Assembly: GCA_900110395.1 (NCBI GenBank)
Contig: FODP01000007.1
Location: forward strand, 1-64,000
Origin: Rhodospirillales bacterium URHD0017
GTDB taxonomy: Bacteria; Pseudomonadota; Alphaproteobacteria; Reyranellales; Reyranellaceae
Length of the DNA: 64,000 nucleotides
Reading direction: 5' to 3'
Shown here: one piece after another, positions 17,195 to 26,857 of the stretch
Numbering within the stretch: position 1 is the first letter of the stretch
Layout of the letters: the number at the start of each line of letters is the position of its first letter
Notes under the pieces: generated by a model
Told to the model about the DNA's origin: nothing
The model's database searches: none
What the model saw: only the letters and a program-made list of their open reading frames with translations
Position numbers and translations under genes: made by a program

Positions 17195-18814
17195 TCACGC
17201 CGCCATCGCCTGCCGCGGCTGCGGCCGGCGGTAGCTCAACGCCTCGGCGATATGCAGGCGGCGAACGGCGTCGGAGCCGTCCAGGTCGGCCAAGGTGCGG
17301 GCCACGCGCAAGGTGCGATGCCAGGCACGCGCCGACAGGCCGAGTCGCTCGGCGGCTCGCAAGAGAAGGGCGCGGCCTTCGGCGTCGGGTTCGGCGATGG
17401 CCGCCAGCACAGCGCCATCGGTGTCGGCGTTGCAGCGCGGCTTGGACCAGTTGCGCACGCGATCGGCGAAAAGGCCCGCGGTTTCATCGGCCTCAACGGC
17501 CAAAAGCTTGCCTTTGCGGTCGAACTCCTCGAGCCGTTCGCGCTGAACGGCGCGCGCCGCCGCGACGCGCGCGGCAACGTCGGCCGACGTCTCGGCCGGC
17601 GGCGGCAAGGCGAGGTCGGCGGCCGCAACCGGCGGCACGTCGATGCAGAGGTCGATGCGGTCGAGCAAGGGGCCGGAGATCTTGCCTTGGTAGTCGAGCC
17701 CGCAGCGCGGGGCGCGGCCGCAGGCGCGCGAGGGCTCCATGAGATGGCCGCAGCGGCAGGGGTTCATCGCCGCCACGAGCTGGAAGCGTGCCGGATAGGT
17801 GACATGGGCGTTGGCGCGCGCGACGGTGACGCGGCCCGACTCGAGCGGCTGGCGCAGCGCCTCCAGCGAGGCGCGGTTGAACTCGGGCAGCTCGTCGAGG
17901 AACAGCACGCCGTGATGGGCGAGCGAGACCTCGCCCGGCCGCGCGCGCGGGCCGCCGCCGACCAGCGCCTGCAGGGTCGCCGAATGGTGCGGATCGCGGA
18001 AGGTGCGGCGGCGGCTGAGCTTGCCTTCGCCCAGGTCGCCCGCCAGCGAGCGCACCATCGAGGCTTCCAACGCCTCCTCCGCTGCAAGGGGCGGCAGTAT
18101 GCCGGGCAGGCGCGCGGCCAGCATCGACTTGCCCGAGCCGGGCGGGCCGATCATCAGCAGGTTGTGGCCGCCCGCCGCCGCCACTTCGAGCACGCGCTTG
18201 GCGCTCTCCTGGCCCTTGATCTCGGCGAGGTCGGGATAGCTCGCGCGATCCTCGGCGATCAGCGCCTCGGGCAGGCTGAGCTTCTGCTGGCCGCGCAGGT
18301 GATTGATCAGGGCGAGCAGGGAAGGCGCGGCGATGATCGGCGGCCGATCGGTATCTGCAGCCTCGAAGCCACCCCACGCGGCCTCGCCGCCGCACACCGC
18401 GGGGCAGATCACGCCGCGCCCTGCCGCGCGGGCGGCGATCGCCGCCGGCAGCACGCCGGGAACGCGGCTGAGCGAGCCGTCGAGCGCCAGTTCGCCCAGC
18501 GCGACGTAGCCTGCGATGCTGTCACGTGGCACCACGCCCATGGCGGCGAGAAGGCCGAGCGCGATCGGCAGGTCGTAGTGGCTGCCCTCCTTGGCGAGGT
18601 CGGCCGGCGAGAGGTTGACGGTGATGCGCTGCGGCGGCAGCGAAAGGCCCAGCGCGCGGAAGGTGGCGCGCACGCGCTCGCGGCTTTCGCCGACCGCCTT
18701 GTCGGCCAGGCCGACCATGACGAAGGCAAGCTGGCCCGGCGCCACCAGGACCTGAACATCGACCGGCAACACGTCGATGCCCTGGAAAGCCACGCTGCGC
18801 ACCTTTGCCTGCAT
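17195..18814 (-). CDS. comM: YifB/ComM family Mg chelatase-like AAA+ ATPase
   Basis: A 539-residue AAA+ protein; ComM acts as a helicase that drives branch migration during natural transformation. The N-terminal ChlI-like domain starts VRSVAFQGIDV. Walker A GPPGSGKS is at residues 223-230, and Walker B is in GVLFLDELPEF. The C-terminal domain ends with the four-helix section SARAWHRTLRVARTLADLDG. The start at 18814 (MQAKVRS) matches the family. It is convergent with nothing and diverges from the Bug receptor gene at 18920. Confidence 0.93.
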   Translation of the reverse strand: MQAKVRSVAFQGIDVLPVDVQVLVAPGQLAFVMVGLADKAVGESRERVRATFRALGLSLPPQRITVNLSPADLAKEGSHYDLPIALGLLAAMGVVPRDSIAGYVALGELALDGSLSRVPGVLPAAIAARAAGRGVICPAVCGGEAAWGGFEAADTDRPPIIAAPSLLALINHLRGQQKLSLPEALIAEDRASYPDLAEIKGQESAKRVLEVAAAGGHNLLMIGPPGSGKSMLAARLPGILPPLAAEEALEASMVRSLAGDLGEGKLSRRRTFRDPHHSATLQALVGGGPRARPGEVSLAHHGVLFLDELPEFNRASLEALRQPLESGRVTVARANAHVTYPARFQLVAAMNPCRCGHLMEPSRACGRAPRCGLDYQGKISGPLLDRIDLCIDVPPVAAADLALPPPAETSADVAARVAAARAVQRERLEEFDRKGKLLAVEADETAGLFADRVRNWSKPRCNADTDGAVLAAIAEPDAEGRALLLRAAERLGLSARAWHRTLRVARTLADLDGSDAVRRLHIAEALSYRRPQPRQAMAA

Positions 18815-18919
18815 GCTGTTCTCCGAGACAAATCGGGAACAATCATAGCAAGCAATATTGATAAGTAAATCGCGCGTAAGTTGTATCGACGGCCTGCGGG
18901 CGGCCTGCTTCAATACCCC

Positions 18920-19888
18920 ATGCGTCGCCGTCAAATACTGGCCTCCACCGCGGCCTTGCTGGCCGCTCCCCTGACGTTCCGGGCAGCCTTCGCCTGGCCC
19001 GACCAGCCGGTGAAGCTGGTCGTGCCGTTCACGCCCGGCACCGGTCCCGACATCATCGCGCGCTTCGTGGCCGAGCGGCTGTCGGCCAAGATCGGCCAGC
19101 CGGTGGTCGTCGAGAACGTCGCCGGCGCTTCGGGCAACATCGGCAGCCAGCAGGTCGCGCGCGCCAAACCTGACGGCCATACCCTGATGTCGTCGGTGAA
19201 CACGCTGGTGATGAACGCCAGCCTGTACAAGAACCTGTCCTACGACCCGGTGGCCGACTTCGCGCCGCTGGGCCTGAGCGCCTGGGGCTCGCTGGTGCTG
19301 GTCGCCCATCCCGGCCAGAAGCCTGGCACGCTCGCCGAGCTGATCGCGGCGGCCAAAGCCTCGCCCAGGATGCTGACCTACGGCAGCCCCGGCGTCGGCA
19401 CGCCGCATCACCTGTCGATGGCGCTGGTCGAGACCGCAGCCGGCATCGAGATGCTGCACGTGCCCTACAAGGGAACCGCCGGCGCGGTTCAGGACCTTTT
19501 GGGTGGCCAGATCGACTACATGTTCCTGCCGGTCCATGTCTCGGCGCAGCACATCCGCGCCGGCAAGCTGAAGGCGATCGCCGCCGGCAGCCCGCAGCGC
19601 CTGCCGCAGCTGCCCGACGTGCCGACCCTGGCCGAGAGCGGTCTTGCGGGCGTCGATGTCGACATGTGGTACGGCTTCTTCGCCCCCAAGAACACGCCGC
19701 CTGAGCTGGTCGATCGACTGAACAAGGAGATCTCGGCCATCCTCACGTCGCCCGAAGCCAAGGCCGCGTTCGAGGCGCAGGGGCTCATTCCCGCCACCTC
19801 GACACCGAAGGCGCTGGGCGAGATCGTGGTGCGCGACAAGGGACGCTGGGCCGACGTCGTGGCCAAGCGCGGGATTCAACCTGAATAG
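18920..19888 (+). CDS. Tripartite tricarboxylate transporter (Bug/TctC) solute-binding protein
   Basis: A 322-residue periplasmic receptor starting MRRRQILASTAALLAAP, a signal with an Arg cluster that suggests Tat or Sec export. WPDQPVKLVVPFTPGTGPDI, VVENVAGASGNIG, VPYKGTAGAVQDLLGGQ and LPDVPTLAESG are the family landmarks. It is followed 7 bp later by a flavin monooxygenase and then an acyl-CoA dehydrogenase, so the ligand is probably an aromatic or alicyclic acid degraded by those enzymes (inference). Confidence 0.93.
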   Translation: MRRRQILASTAALLAAPLTFRAAFAWPDQPVKLVVPFTPGTGPDIIARFVAERLSAKIGQPVVVENVAGASGNIGSQQVARAKPDGHTLMSSVNTLVMNASLYKNLSYDPVADFAPLGLSAWGSLVLVAHPGQKPGTLAELIAAAKASPRMLTYGSPGVGTPHHLSMALVETAAGIEMLHVPYKGTAGAVQDLLGGQIDYMFLPVHVSAQHIRAGKLKAIAAGSPQRLPQLPDVPTLAESGLAGVDVDMWYGFFAPKNTPPELVDRLNKEISAILTSPEAKAAFEAQGLIPATSTPKALGEIVVRDKGRWADVVAKRGIQPE

Positions 19889-19895
19889 GGCCCGA

Positions 19896-21143
19896 GTGAG
19901 TGACACCGCCGATGTCCTGATCGTCGGCGGCGGCATCGGCGGGCTGACGCTGGCGCTCAGCCTGCATCAGGCTGGCATCTCCTCGTGCGTCTTCGAGGCG
20001 GCGCCCGAGGTCCATCCGCTGGGCGTCGGCATCAACATCCTGCCGCACGGCATGCGCGAGCTCGCCGAGCTCGGCCTGCAGGACACGCTGATGGCGCAGG
20101 CGATCGAGACGCGCGAGCTCGCCTTCTACAGCCGTCACGGCCAGTTCATCTACAAGGAGCCGCGCGGCCGTTACGCCGGCTACGACTGGCCGCAACTTTC
20201 GATCCATCGCGCCGACCTGCACAAGGTCATGCTCGACGCCACCATCGCGCGGCTGGGACCCGACGCCGTGCGCCTGAACTATCGTTGCGTGAAAGCCGAG
20301 CAGGATGCCAGGAGCGTCACGCTGCACTTCGACGGGGCGACGCCCGCGCGCGGCAAGGTCGCGGTGGGCTGCGACGGCATCCATTCGGCGCTGCGCTGGC
20401 AGCTCTATCCCGAGCAGGGGCCGCCCAAATACTCGGGCGTCAACATGTGGCGCGGCGCGGTGCGCTGGCCCGCCTTCCTGGGCGGCGACACCATGGTCTC
20501 GACCGGCTGGATGACCGTCGGCAAGACCGTGATCTATCCCGTGCGGCCGGCCACGCCGGAGAGCGGCGGCATGCCGCTGGTCAACTGGGTGGCCGAGATC
20601 GAACGGCCCGAGGCGGTGCGCCAGGACTGGACCGGCCGCGGCCGGCTTTCAGACATGATGCCGGCCTTCGCCGGTCTCAAGTTCGACTGGCTCGACATCA
20701 GCGGCATGATCGAAAGCACCGAGGAGATCCTGGAATACCCCATGGTCGACCGCGATCCCCTGCCGCGTTGGACCTTCGGCCGCATCACGCTTTTAGGCGA
20801 CGCCGCACACCCGATGTATCCGCGCGGCTCCAACGGCGCGGGCCAGGCGATCGTCGATGCGCGCTATCTCACCGGCCAGATCAGGCGGCACGGCGCCAGC
20901 GAGGAGGCGCTGAGCGAATACGAAGCGGTGCGCGGTCCGGCGACGGCCAAGGTCGTGCTGACCAACCGCAGCGATCCGCCCGACGCCATCCTGCGCGAGG
21001 TCTGGCAGCGCTCGGGCGGCAACCGTTTCGCGCGCATCGAGGACGTGATCTCGACGGCCGAGTTGCAGGCCATCTCCGACCGCTACAAGAAGGTGGCGGG
21101 CTTCGACCGCGAATCGCTGAAGACGCGGCCCTCTTTCGTCTAG
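19896..21143 (+). CDS. FAD-dependent aromatic hydroxylase (class A flavoprotein monooxygenase)
   Basis: A 415-residue enzyme of the 4-hydroxybenzoate / salicylate hydroxylase group. The Rossmann FAD motif VGGGIGGLTLALSL is at residues 8-21, the DG motif in VGCDGIHSALR, and the second FAD motif in LLGDAAHPMYPRGSNGAGQ. The start is GTG at 19896. It would use NAD(P)H and oxygen to hydroxylate a ring. Its position between the receptor and the acyl-CoA dehydrogenase suggests one catabolic operon. Confidence 0.92.
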   Translation: MSDTADVLIVGGGIGGLTLALSLHQAGISSCVFEAAPEVHPLGVGINILPHGMRELAELGLQDTLMAQAIETRELAFYSRHGQFIYKEPRGRYAGYDWPQLSIHRADLHKVMLDATIARLGPDAVRLNYRCVKAEQDARSVTLHFDGATPARGKVAVGCDGIHSALRWQLYPEQGPPKYSGVNMWRGAVRWPAFLGGDTMVSTGWMTVGKTVIYPVRPATPESGGMPLVNWVAEIERPEAVRQDWTGRGRLSDMMPAFAGLKFDWLDISGMIESTEEILEYPMVDRDPLPRWTFGRITLLGDAAHPMYPRGSNGAGQAIVDARYLTGQIRRHGASEEALSEYEAVRGPATAKVVLTNRSDPPDAILREVWQRSGGNRFARIEDVISTAELQAISDRYKKVAGFDRESLKTRPSFV

Positions 21144-21159
21144 TCCAGGGAGTTTTGTC

Positions 21160-22341
21160 GTGGAGCTGAACTTTGCGCCGCCGGCCGAGGTGAGCGAGCT
21201 GGCCCATCGCGTGTCCGACTTCATCCGCACCAGGGTCGTGCCCTACGAGAAGGATCCGCGCTGGACATCGCACGGCCCGACCGACGCCCTGCGCGTCGAG
21301 TTGAACGAGCTGGCGCGCCAGGCCGGCGTGTTCGCGCCACACGCGCCCAAGGAGTACGGCGGCCAGGCCATTGGCCAGGTCGCGCGCGCCTTCGTCTTCG
21401 AGGCGGCGGGCTATTCCATGCTGGGACCGGCGGCGATCCATTGCGGCGCGCCCGACGAAGGCAACGTCCACCTTCTCGCCCACGTCGCGCGGCCCGACCA
21501 GCGCGAGCATTTCCTGAAACCGCTGGCGCAAGGCAAGCACCGCTCCTGCTTCCTCATGACCGAGCCCAGCGGCGGCGCCGGCTCCGATCCCGGCATGCTG
21601 CAGACGACGGCGCGACTCGACGGCAACGAATGGGTGATCAACGGCCGCAAGTGGCTGATCACCGGCGCCGACGGCGCGGGTTTCGCCATCATCATGGCCA
21701 AGAACGAGGGCGAGCCGCACGCGGGCCACGCCACGCTGTTCCTGGCCGATCTTCCGGACCCCGCCATCCGCATCGAGCGCGCGCTGGACACCATCGATTC
21801 CAGCTTCACCGGCGGCCACGCCGAGATCGAGATCAAGGACCTGCGCCTGCCGGCTGACTCGGTGCTGGGCGAGGTCGGCAAGGGCTTCCGCTATGCCCAG
21901 GTGCGGCTCGCCCCGGCGCGGCTCAGCCACTGCATGCGCTGGCTGGGCTCGGCGGTGCGCGCCCAGGAGATCGCGACCGACTATGCGCGCACGCGCAAGG
22001 CCTTCGGCAAGACGCTGGGCGAGCACGAAGGCGTTTCCTTCATGCTGGCCGACAACCACATGGACATCCATCAGGCACGGCTGTCGATCCTTCACACCGC
22101 CTGGCTTCTCGACAAAGGCGAGCGCGCCTCGACCGAGAGCTCGATGTCCAAGGTCGTGTGCTCCGAGGCGATCGCCCGTGTCGCCGACCGCTCGATGCAG
22201 ATCCTGGGCGGGCTCGGCATGACGCGCGACACCGTGGTCGAGCGCATCTTCCGCGACACGCGCGCCTTTCGCATCTACGACGGCCCGTCGGAGGTCCATC
22301 GCTGGGCGCTCGGCGCGCGCATCGTCTCGGGCAAGATGTAG
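21160..22341 (+). CDS. Acyl-CoA dehydrogenase family protein
   Basis: A 393-residue flavoenzyme that introduces an alpha,beta double bond into an acyl-CoA. The start is GTG at 21160, with CCAGGGAG upstream. FLMTEPSGGAGSDPGMLQTTA and NGRKWLITGADGA are the substrate and FAD loops. RKAFGKTLGEHEGVSFMLAD and the C-terminal RIYDGPSEVHRWALGARI are conserved. It belongs with the FadE10/11-like group. No acyl-CoA ligase is in this operon, although one lies at 31287. Confidence 0.93.
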   Translation: MELNFAPPAEVSELAHRVSDFIRTRVVPYEKDPRWTSHGPTDALRVELNELARQAGVFAPHAPKEYGGQAIGQVARAFVFEAAGYSMLGPAAIHCGAPDEGNVHLLAHVARPDQREHFLKPLAQGKHRSCFLMTEPSGGAGSDPGMLQTTARLDGNEWVINGRKWLITGADGAGFAIIMAKNEGEPHAGHATLFLADLPDPAIRIERALDTIDSSFTGGHAEIEIKDLRLPADSVLGEVGKGFRYAQVRLAPARLSHCMRWLGSAVRAQEIATDYARTRKAFGKTLGEHEGVSFMLADNHMDIHQARLSILHTAWLLDKGERASTESSMSKVVCSEAIARVADRSMQILGGLGMTRDTVVERIFRDTRAFRIYDGPSEVHRWALGARIVSGKM

Positions 22342-22354
22342 TCTTTGCTGGGAG

Positions 22355-23059
22355 CTAGGGCGCGAGGCCCAGATACTGCCGCAGCTCGCGCCGCGCGGCC
22401 TCGAGGTCGGCCTTGAACTCAGGCCGGCTCTGCAGCGCCACGGCGATTGCCGTGCCGGCGCGCGCACCGCCGTCGAGGTCGTTGGGATAGTGCATGCCGC
22501 CGATCACGCGGCTCCAGGCATAGTCCCTCACCCGCCCCCAGATCGCCTCGCGCTTTTCGGGAAGGATGCTGCCGAGCACGATGGCCGCGACGTTGACGTG
22601 CGTGGTGTGACCCGACGGATAGGAACCGCTGACCGATGGCCGCACCAGCGGCTTGATCTCCGGGTTGCTGAGATAGGGACGCAGGCGCTGGAACGCCTTC
22701 TTGGTCGGCGCGACCACGACCTCCTCGGTCTCGCCGATCCGCTCGAACAGCCGCGTCGTGGCCGGCAGGCTGGCCGCAGGCAGGGTCTTGCCCAGCACGG
22801 CACCGAACATCGTGTCGAGCGATTCGTCGGTGTCGCGCTTGGCCTGCTCGATGCGCTCGGGGCTGGCGGCGCGCTGCGCGGCCAGCACCACCGCCTGCTG
22901 CTCGCGGTCGGCGTCGCTGCCGTTGGCGACGGGCGGCGGCAGGGTGGTGACCAGGTCGAGGTCCTGCGCCGTGAGATAGGGCTTTTCACGCGCGAGGGCG
23001 GGTGATGCTGCAAGCGCGGCAAGCGCCAGCAGGGCAAGGACGTGACGTCGGAGTATCAT
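22355..23059 (-). CDS. Class A acid phosphatase (PAP2 superfamily), periplasmic
   Basis: A 234-residue PhoN-like phosphatase with a Sec signal peptide (cleavage near residue 22, SPALA/RE). The tripartite vanadate-site signature is complete: KX6RP in KKAFQRLRP, PSGH in SYPSGHTTH, and SRX5HX3D in SRVIGGMHYPND. Its ATG overlaps the stop of the ABC ATPase gene (TGATG), so it is translationally coupled to an oligopeptide importer. That pairing suggests it dephosphorylates an organophosphate before uptake of the residue (inference). Confidence 0.92.
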   Translation of the reverse strand: MILRRHVLALLALAALAASPALAREKPYLTAQDLDLVTTLPPPVANGSDADREQQAVVLAAQRAASPERIEQAKRDTDESLDTMFGAVLGKTLPAASLPATTRLFERIGETEEVVVAPTKKAFQRLRPYLSNPEIKPLVRPSVSGSYPSGHTTHVNVAAIVLGSILPEKREAIWGRVRDYAWSRVIGGMHYPNDLDGGARAGTAIAVALQSRPEFKADLEAARRELRQYLGLAP

Positions 23060-24048
23060 CAGGACCCGTATAGATGACAGGCGACGGCGCGGCCACCGCC
23101 CATGTCGCGCATCGGCGGGTCGACGCTCTTGCATACGTCCATCACCTGGGGACAGCGGGTGTGAAAGCGGCAGCCGGGCGGCGGGCGCATCGCCGACGGC
23201 ACTTCACCGGTGATGATCTGCTGCGGCCGGCTCGCCTCGATCTCGGGATCGGGGATCGGGATCGCGGCCAGCAAGGCCAGGGTGTAGGGATGCAACGGCT
23301 TGGCGTAGAGCTCGCCGCGCGGGGCGATCTCGACGATGCGGCCGAGATACATCACGGCGATGCGATGGCTGATGTGGCGCACCACGGCGAGGTCGTGCGC
23401 GATGAAGATGTAGGTCAGCCCCAGCCGCTCCTGCAGCTCCTGGAACAGGTTCACGACCTGCGCCTGGATCGAGACGTCGAGCGCCGACACCGGCTCGTCG
23501 CAGATGATCAGCGACGGTTCCAGTGCCAGTGCGCGGGCGATGCCGATACGCTGGCGCTGGCCACCGGAGAATTCGTGTGGATAGCGGTCGGCCATGTCGG
23601 GCAGCAGGCCCACCATGTCCAGGAGGCTGGCGACGCGCGTATCGTAGGCGGCGCGATCGCCGGCGAGACCGTGCACCTCGAGCGGCTCGCCTACGATCTC
23701 CGACACCTTCATGCGCGGGTTCAATGAACCGAACGGGTCCTGGTAGACCATCTGCATGCGGCGCCGGATGGGCCGCATGCGGGACCGGTCGTAGTTGGAG
23801 ATGTCCTCGCCCTCGAACTTTACCTCGCCCGAGGTGATGTCGATCATCCTCAGGATGGCGAGCCCCGTCGTGCTCTTGCCGCAGCCCGATTCGCCCACCA
23901 GCCCCAAGGTCTCGCCGCGGCGCACGTCGAACGACACGCCGTCGACCGCCTTCACGCTGCCGACCTGCTTGCGCACGACGGCGCCTGCCATGACGGGAAA
24001 GTGGACCTTCAGGTCCTTGACCTCGAGGACGGTGTCAGGTCCCGACAT
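23059..24048 (-). CDS. Oligopeptide/dipeptide ABC transporter ATPase (DppF/OppF type)
   Basis: A 329-residue ATPase. Walker A is GESGCGKST, the Q-loop [12 protein letters not shown], the signature [14 protein letters not shown], Walker [13 protein letters not shown] and the switch His in FIAHDLAVV. The C-terminal oligo_HPY section with CRFHTRCPQ carries the Cys residues that bind an iron-sulfur cluster in this family. The ATG at 24048 overlaps the upstream ATPase by 14 bases; 24066 is an alternative. Confidence 0.95.
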   Translation of the reverse strand: MSGPDTVLEVKDLKVHFPVMAGAVVRKQVGSVKAVDGVSFDVRRGETLGLVGESGCGKSTTGLAILRMIDITSGEVKFEGEDISNYDRSRMRPIRRRMQMVYQDPFGSLNPRMKVSEIVGEPLEVHGLAGDRAAYDTRVASLLDMVGLLPDMADRYPHEFSGGQRQRIGIARALALEPSLIICDEPVSALDVSIQAQVVNLFQELQERLGLTYIFIAHDLAVVRHISHRIAVMYLGRIVEIAPRGELYAKPLHPYTLALLAAIPIPDPEIEASRPQQIITGEVPSAMRPPPGCRFHTRCPQVMDVCKSVDPPMRDMGGGRAVACHLYGS

Positions 24049-25027
24049 TAGCGCTGAGCTGGGCATGGAAATGACAAGCCGACAGATGATCGGGGGTGCT
24101 CTGGACCAGCAAGGGGCGATGGTTGCGGCAGAGGTCGGTGGCGCGCCGGCAGCGCGGGGCGAAGGCGCAGCCCGGCGGCAGGTTGGCGAGGTTGGGCGGC
24201 GAGCCCTCGATCGGCACCAGGCGGCTGCCCGCCTCCTGGTCGAGTCGCGGCACCGAGGCCATCAGGCCGATCGTGTAGGGATGGCGCGGCCGGGCGTAGA
24301 TCTCGCGCGCCGGTCCCGCCTCGACGATGCGGCCGCCATACATGACGCAGACGCGGTCGGCATAGCGCGCCACCACGCCAAGATCGTGGGTGATCAGGAT
24401 CAGCGCCGAGTTGGCGGCGCGCGTCACTTCCTTGAGCAGCGCCAGGATCTGCGCCTGCACGGTGACGTCGAGCGCCGTCGTCGGCTCGTCGGCGATGATG
24501 AGCTGCGGCTGGCAGGCCAGCGCCATGGCGATCATGGCGCGCTGGCGCATGCCACCGGAGAACTGATGGGGATAGGCTTTTACGCGACTCGCGGCATCGG
24601 ACATGCGCACGCGCCCCAGCAGCTCGACCGCCTTGTCCATGGCGGCGGCCCACGGCGTCTTGCGATGCAGGTTGATCGGCTCGGCGATCTGCAGGCCGAC
24701 CGTCAGCGATGGATTGAGCGAACTCATCGGCTCCTGGAAGATCATGGCGATGCGGTTGCCGCGGATCGCGCGGATCTGCTCGTCGCTCAGCGTCAGAAGG
24801 TTCTGGCCATCGAACATCACCTCGCCCGCCGAGATCTTGCCCGGCGGGTCGGGGATCAGGCGCAGGATCGACATCGCGGTCACGCTCTTGCCCGAGCCCG
24901 ATTCGCCCACGATGGCCAACGTCTCGCCGGCCGCAAGGTCGAAGGAGACGTTGTCGACCGCCTTGACGATGCCACGCTCGGTCCGGAACTCGGTCGACAG
25001 GCCTTTGACGGAGAGGAGAGGCGCCAT
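24035..25027 (-). CDS. Oligopeptide/dipeptide ABC transporter ATPase (DppD/OppD type)
   Basis: A 330-residue ATPase starting [14 protein letters not shown]. Walker [11 protein letters not shown]-loop [11 protein letters not shown], signature [14 protein letters not shown], Walker [13 protein letters not shown] and switch His ITHDLGVV are all present. [10 protein letters not shown] and the Cys residues after it form the C-terminal cluster region. It is separated from the binding-protein gene by a 95-bp gap filled almost entirely by a palindromic repeat, which could uncouple ATPase expression from the binding proteins. Confidence 0.95.
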   Translation of the reverse strand: MAPLLSVKGLSTEFRTERGIVKAVDNVSFDLAAGETLAIVGESGSGKSVTAMSILRLIPDPPGKISAGEVMFDGQNLLTLSDEQIRAIRGNRIAMIFQEPMSSLNPSLTVGLQIAEPINLHRKTPWAAAMDKAVELLGRVRMSDAASRVKAYPHQFSGGMRQRAMIAMALACQPQLIIADEPTTALDVTVQAQILALLKEVTRAANSALILITHDLGVVARYADRVCVMYGGRIVEAGPAREIYARPRHPYTIGLMASVPRLDQEAGSRLVPIEGSPPNLANLPPGCAFAPRCRRATDLCRNHRPLLVQSTPDHLSACHFHAQLSANVGT

Positions 25028-25035
25028 CTTTCCTT

Positions 25036-25121
25036 CTTTGCTGGGAGCGCGCCACTCTGTGGCGCTCATGCGATGTTGATGCAGGGAAGAAGCGCCACGG
25101 AGTGGCGCGCTCCCAGCAAAG
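25036..25121. repeat. Nested palindromic repeat, family A copy 2
   Basis: Arms of 31 bp (25036-25066 with 25091-25121) differ at one position and enclose a 24-bp loop. Each arm also folds on itself through GCGCCAC / GTGGCGC. It fills the space between the binding-protein stop and the start of the downstream ATPase inside one operon. Confidence 0.85.
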
Positions 25122-25122
25122 A

Positions 25123-26838
25123 TCAGTAGCCCAGTTTCTTCTTCAGCTCCTGGTCGATCCAGATGCGGGCGTAGATCGGGCCGGGCCGAATCGAGCCGAC
25201 GCTCATCTCGCCGCCGTAGTTCTTCACCCACGGCCACCACGCCGCGTACACGTACGGCGTCGGCAGCCAGATGTAGGGCGCCTGGTCCATGATCTCGAGG
25301 GTGAGCTCGCGCAGCAGCTGCTTGCGCTTGTCCTCGTCGCGCGTCTTGACGGCCTGGTCGATCTTGGCGTCGTACTTGGGATCGGTGTACATCGCCGGGT
25401 TCCACATCGCGCCCGTCACGAAGCTCTTGCGGATGCTGGTCGTGGGATTGGTGTGGCTGGAGTTCATCAGGTAACCCGCCGCATGCTTGCGCGTCGACAT
25501 GGCCGAGAGGAACGCGCCGTACTCGGTGGGCTGCAGCTCGGCCTTCACGCCGATCTGCTCGAGATAGGCCGCGAGCAGCGGCGCCAGCTCGGAATGGTCG
25601 GGCGAGCAGGAGCAGAACTGCATCTTGAAGGTGAAGCCGTTGGGATAGCCCGCCTCCTTTAATAGCTCCTTGGCCTTCTTGGGATTGTACTCGTAGAGCT
25701 CCTTGACCGAGGCCGGCATCTTGTCGAGTGAATCGAAATAGCCGTCCCAGTCGGGATACATCGGATAGGCATGCATCATCGCTTCGCCGCTGTAGTGCGC
25801 CTCGATGATCTCCTTCTTGTTGACCGCCATGTTCATGGCGCGCCGCACGCGCACGTCGTCGAACGGTTTCACGTCGTTGCGCAGCGCCATGAACGACCCG
25901 AGAATCGACAGTCGCTTGGCCCATTGCAGCTGCGGCGCGCTCTTCTTCAGCTCCGGCACGTAGCGCGCGTTGATCGATTCCAGCAGGTCGAGCTTGGCGG
26001 TACGGATTGCCGCGTGCTGCGTCGCCTCATCCTTGATGGTGCGATAGATCAACTTGTCGACGAACGGCAGCTTGTAGTCCTGGCCGCCCAGCTTCTCCTT
26101 GTCCCAGTAGATCGGGTTCTTCGTATAGGTATTGGAATTGCCGGCGACGAAGTCGGTCAGCATGAACGGCCCGGTGCCGTTGACGTTCTTCCAGTTGGTG
26201 GCGCCGGCGTCGGCCACCTCCTTGGGCATGATCACGCTGTAGAAGCCCCAGGCCAGCCGGTAGTCCCACTCGGCGGTGTATTCCTTGAGGTTGAAGACGA
26301 CGGTGTACTTGTCCTTGGCCACGACGTCGCCCAGGAAGTCGTAGTAGGTGGGGAGCGCCTTGGGGCTGGAGCGCAGCCGGTTGAAGGAGAAGACGACGTC
26401 CTCGGCCGTGAGCTCGCGGCTCTGCATGACGCCCGGCTTCTCGGGGAACATGATGCCCTTGCGCAGGGTGAACACCACCGACAAGGGGTTCTCGACCAGC
26501 TCCCACTTCTCGGCGAGCTCGCCGCGCTGGGCCTCGGTCGCGAGATAGGCGTCGGCGACGAAGGGATGCTTGCCGCCCTTGCGCTTGCTCTTGTCGAGAT
26601 CGCCCGCCACCAGCTGCTCGTAGAACTGGCCGGTGTCGTGGTTCAGCTTCCAGTTCCAGTCGTGCGGATCCCAGGAGAGCGCCGAGAGCGTGGCGAACAT
26701 GGTGCCGACTTCGAGGGTGCCGCCATACTGCGGCTTCTCGGGCTTCTCGCCACCTTGGGCGTAAAGGGCGTGCGCCCCGCCGGTCGCAAGCAATGCCGCC
26801 GCGGCGCCGCCAAGCAGCGTCCGTCTGAGAGTCGTCAT
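25123..26838 (-). CDS. ABC transporter substrate-binding protein, family 5 (first tandem paralogue)
   Basis: A 571-residue periplasmic binding protein with a Sec or Tat-like signal (MTTLRRTLLGGAAAALLATG). ELTAEDVVFSFNRLRSSP and GTGPFMLTDF are typical of cluster C (SBP_bac_5) proteins. MFPEKPGVMQSRELTAEDV and FCSCSPDHSELAPLLAAYL are shared almost word for word with the next gene at 26858, so the two are duplicates. Likely cargo is a peptide, an opine or another sizeable organic molecule. Confidence 0.94.
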   Translation of the reverse strand: MTTLRRTLLGGAAAALLATGGAHALYAQGGEKPEKPQYGGTLEVGTMFATLSALSWDPHDWNWKLNHDTGQFYEQLVAGDLDKSKRKGGKHPFVADAYLATEAQRGELAEKWELVENPLSVVFTLRKGIMFPEKPGVMQSRELTAEDVVFSFNRLRSSPKALPTYYDFLGDVVAKDKYTVVFNLKEYTAEWDYRLAWGFYSVIMPKEVADAGATNWKNVNGTGPFMLTDFVAGNSNTYTKNPIYWDKEKLGGQDYKLPFVDKLIYRTIKDEATQHAAIRTAKLDLLESINARYVPELKKSAPQLQWAKRLSILGSFMALRNDVKPFDDVRVRRAMNMAVNKKEIIEAHYSGEAMMHAYPMYPDWDGYFDSLDKMPASVKELYEYNPKKAKELLKEAGYPNGFTFKMQFCSCSPDHSELAPLLAAYLEQIGVKAELQPTEYGAFLSAMSTRKHAAGYLMNSSHTNPTTSIRKSFVTGAMWNPAMYTDPKYDAKIDQAVKTRDEDKRKQLLRELTLEIMDQAPYIWLPTPYVYAAWWPWVKNYGGEMSVGSIRPGPIYARIWIDQELKKKLGY

Positions 26839-26857
26839 GCGTCCCTCCGTTCCGGGC

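Noticed and set aside
23059..24066. Longer start for the DppF-like ATPase at 24066
   Set aside because: The extra residues (MPSSAL) have no family support and the ATG at 24048 gives the usual N-terminus and overlap; kept only as an alternative.
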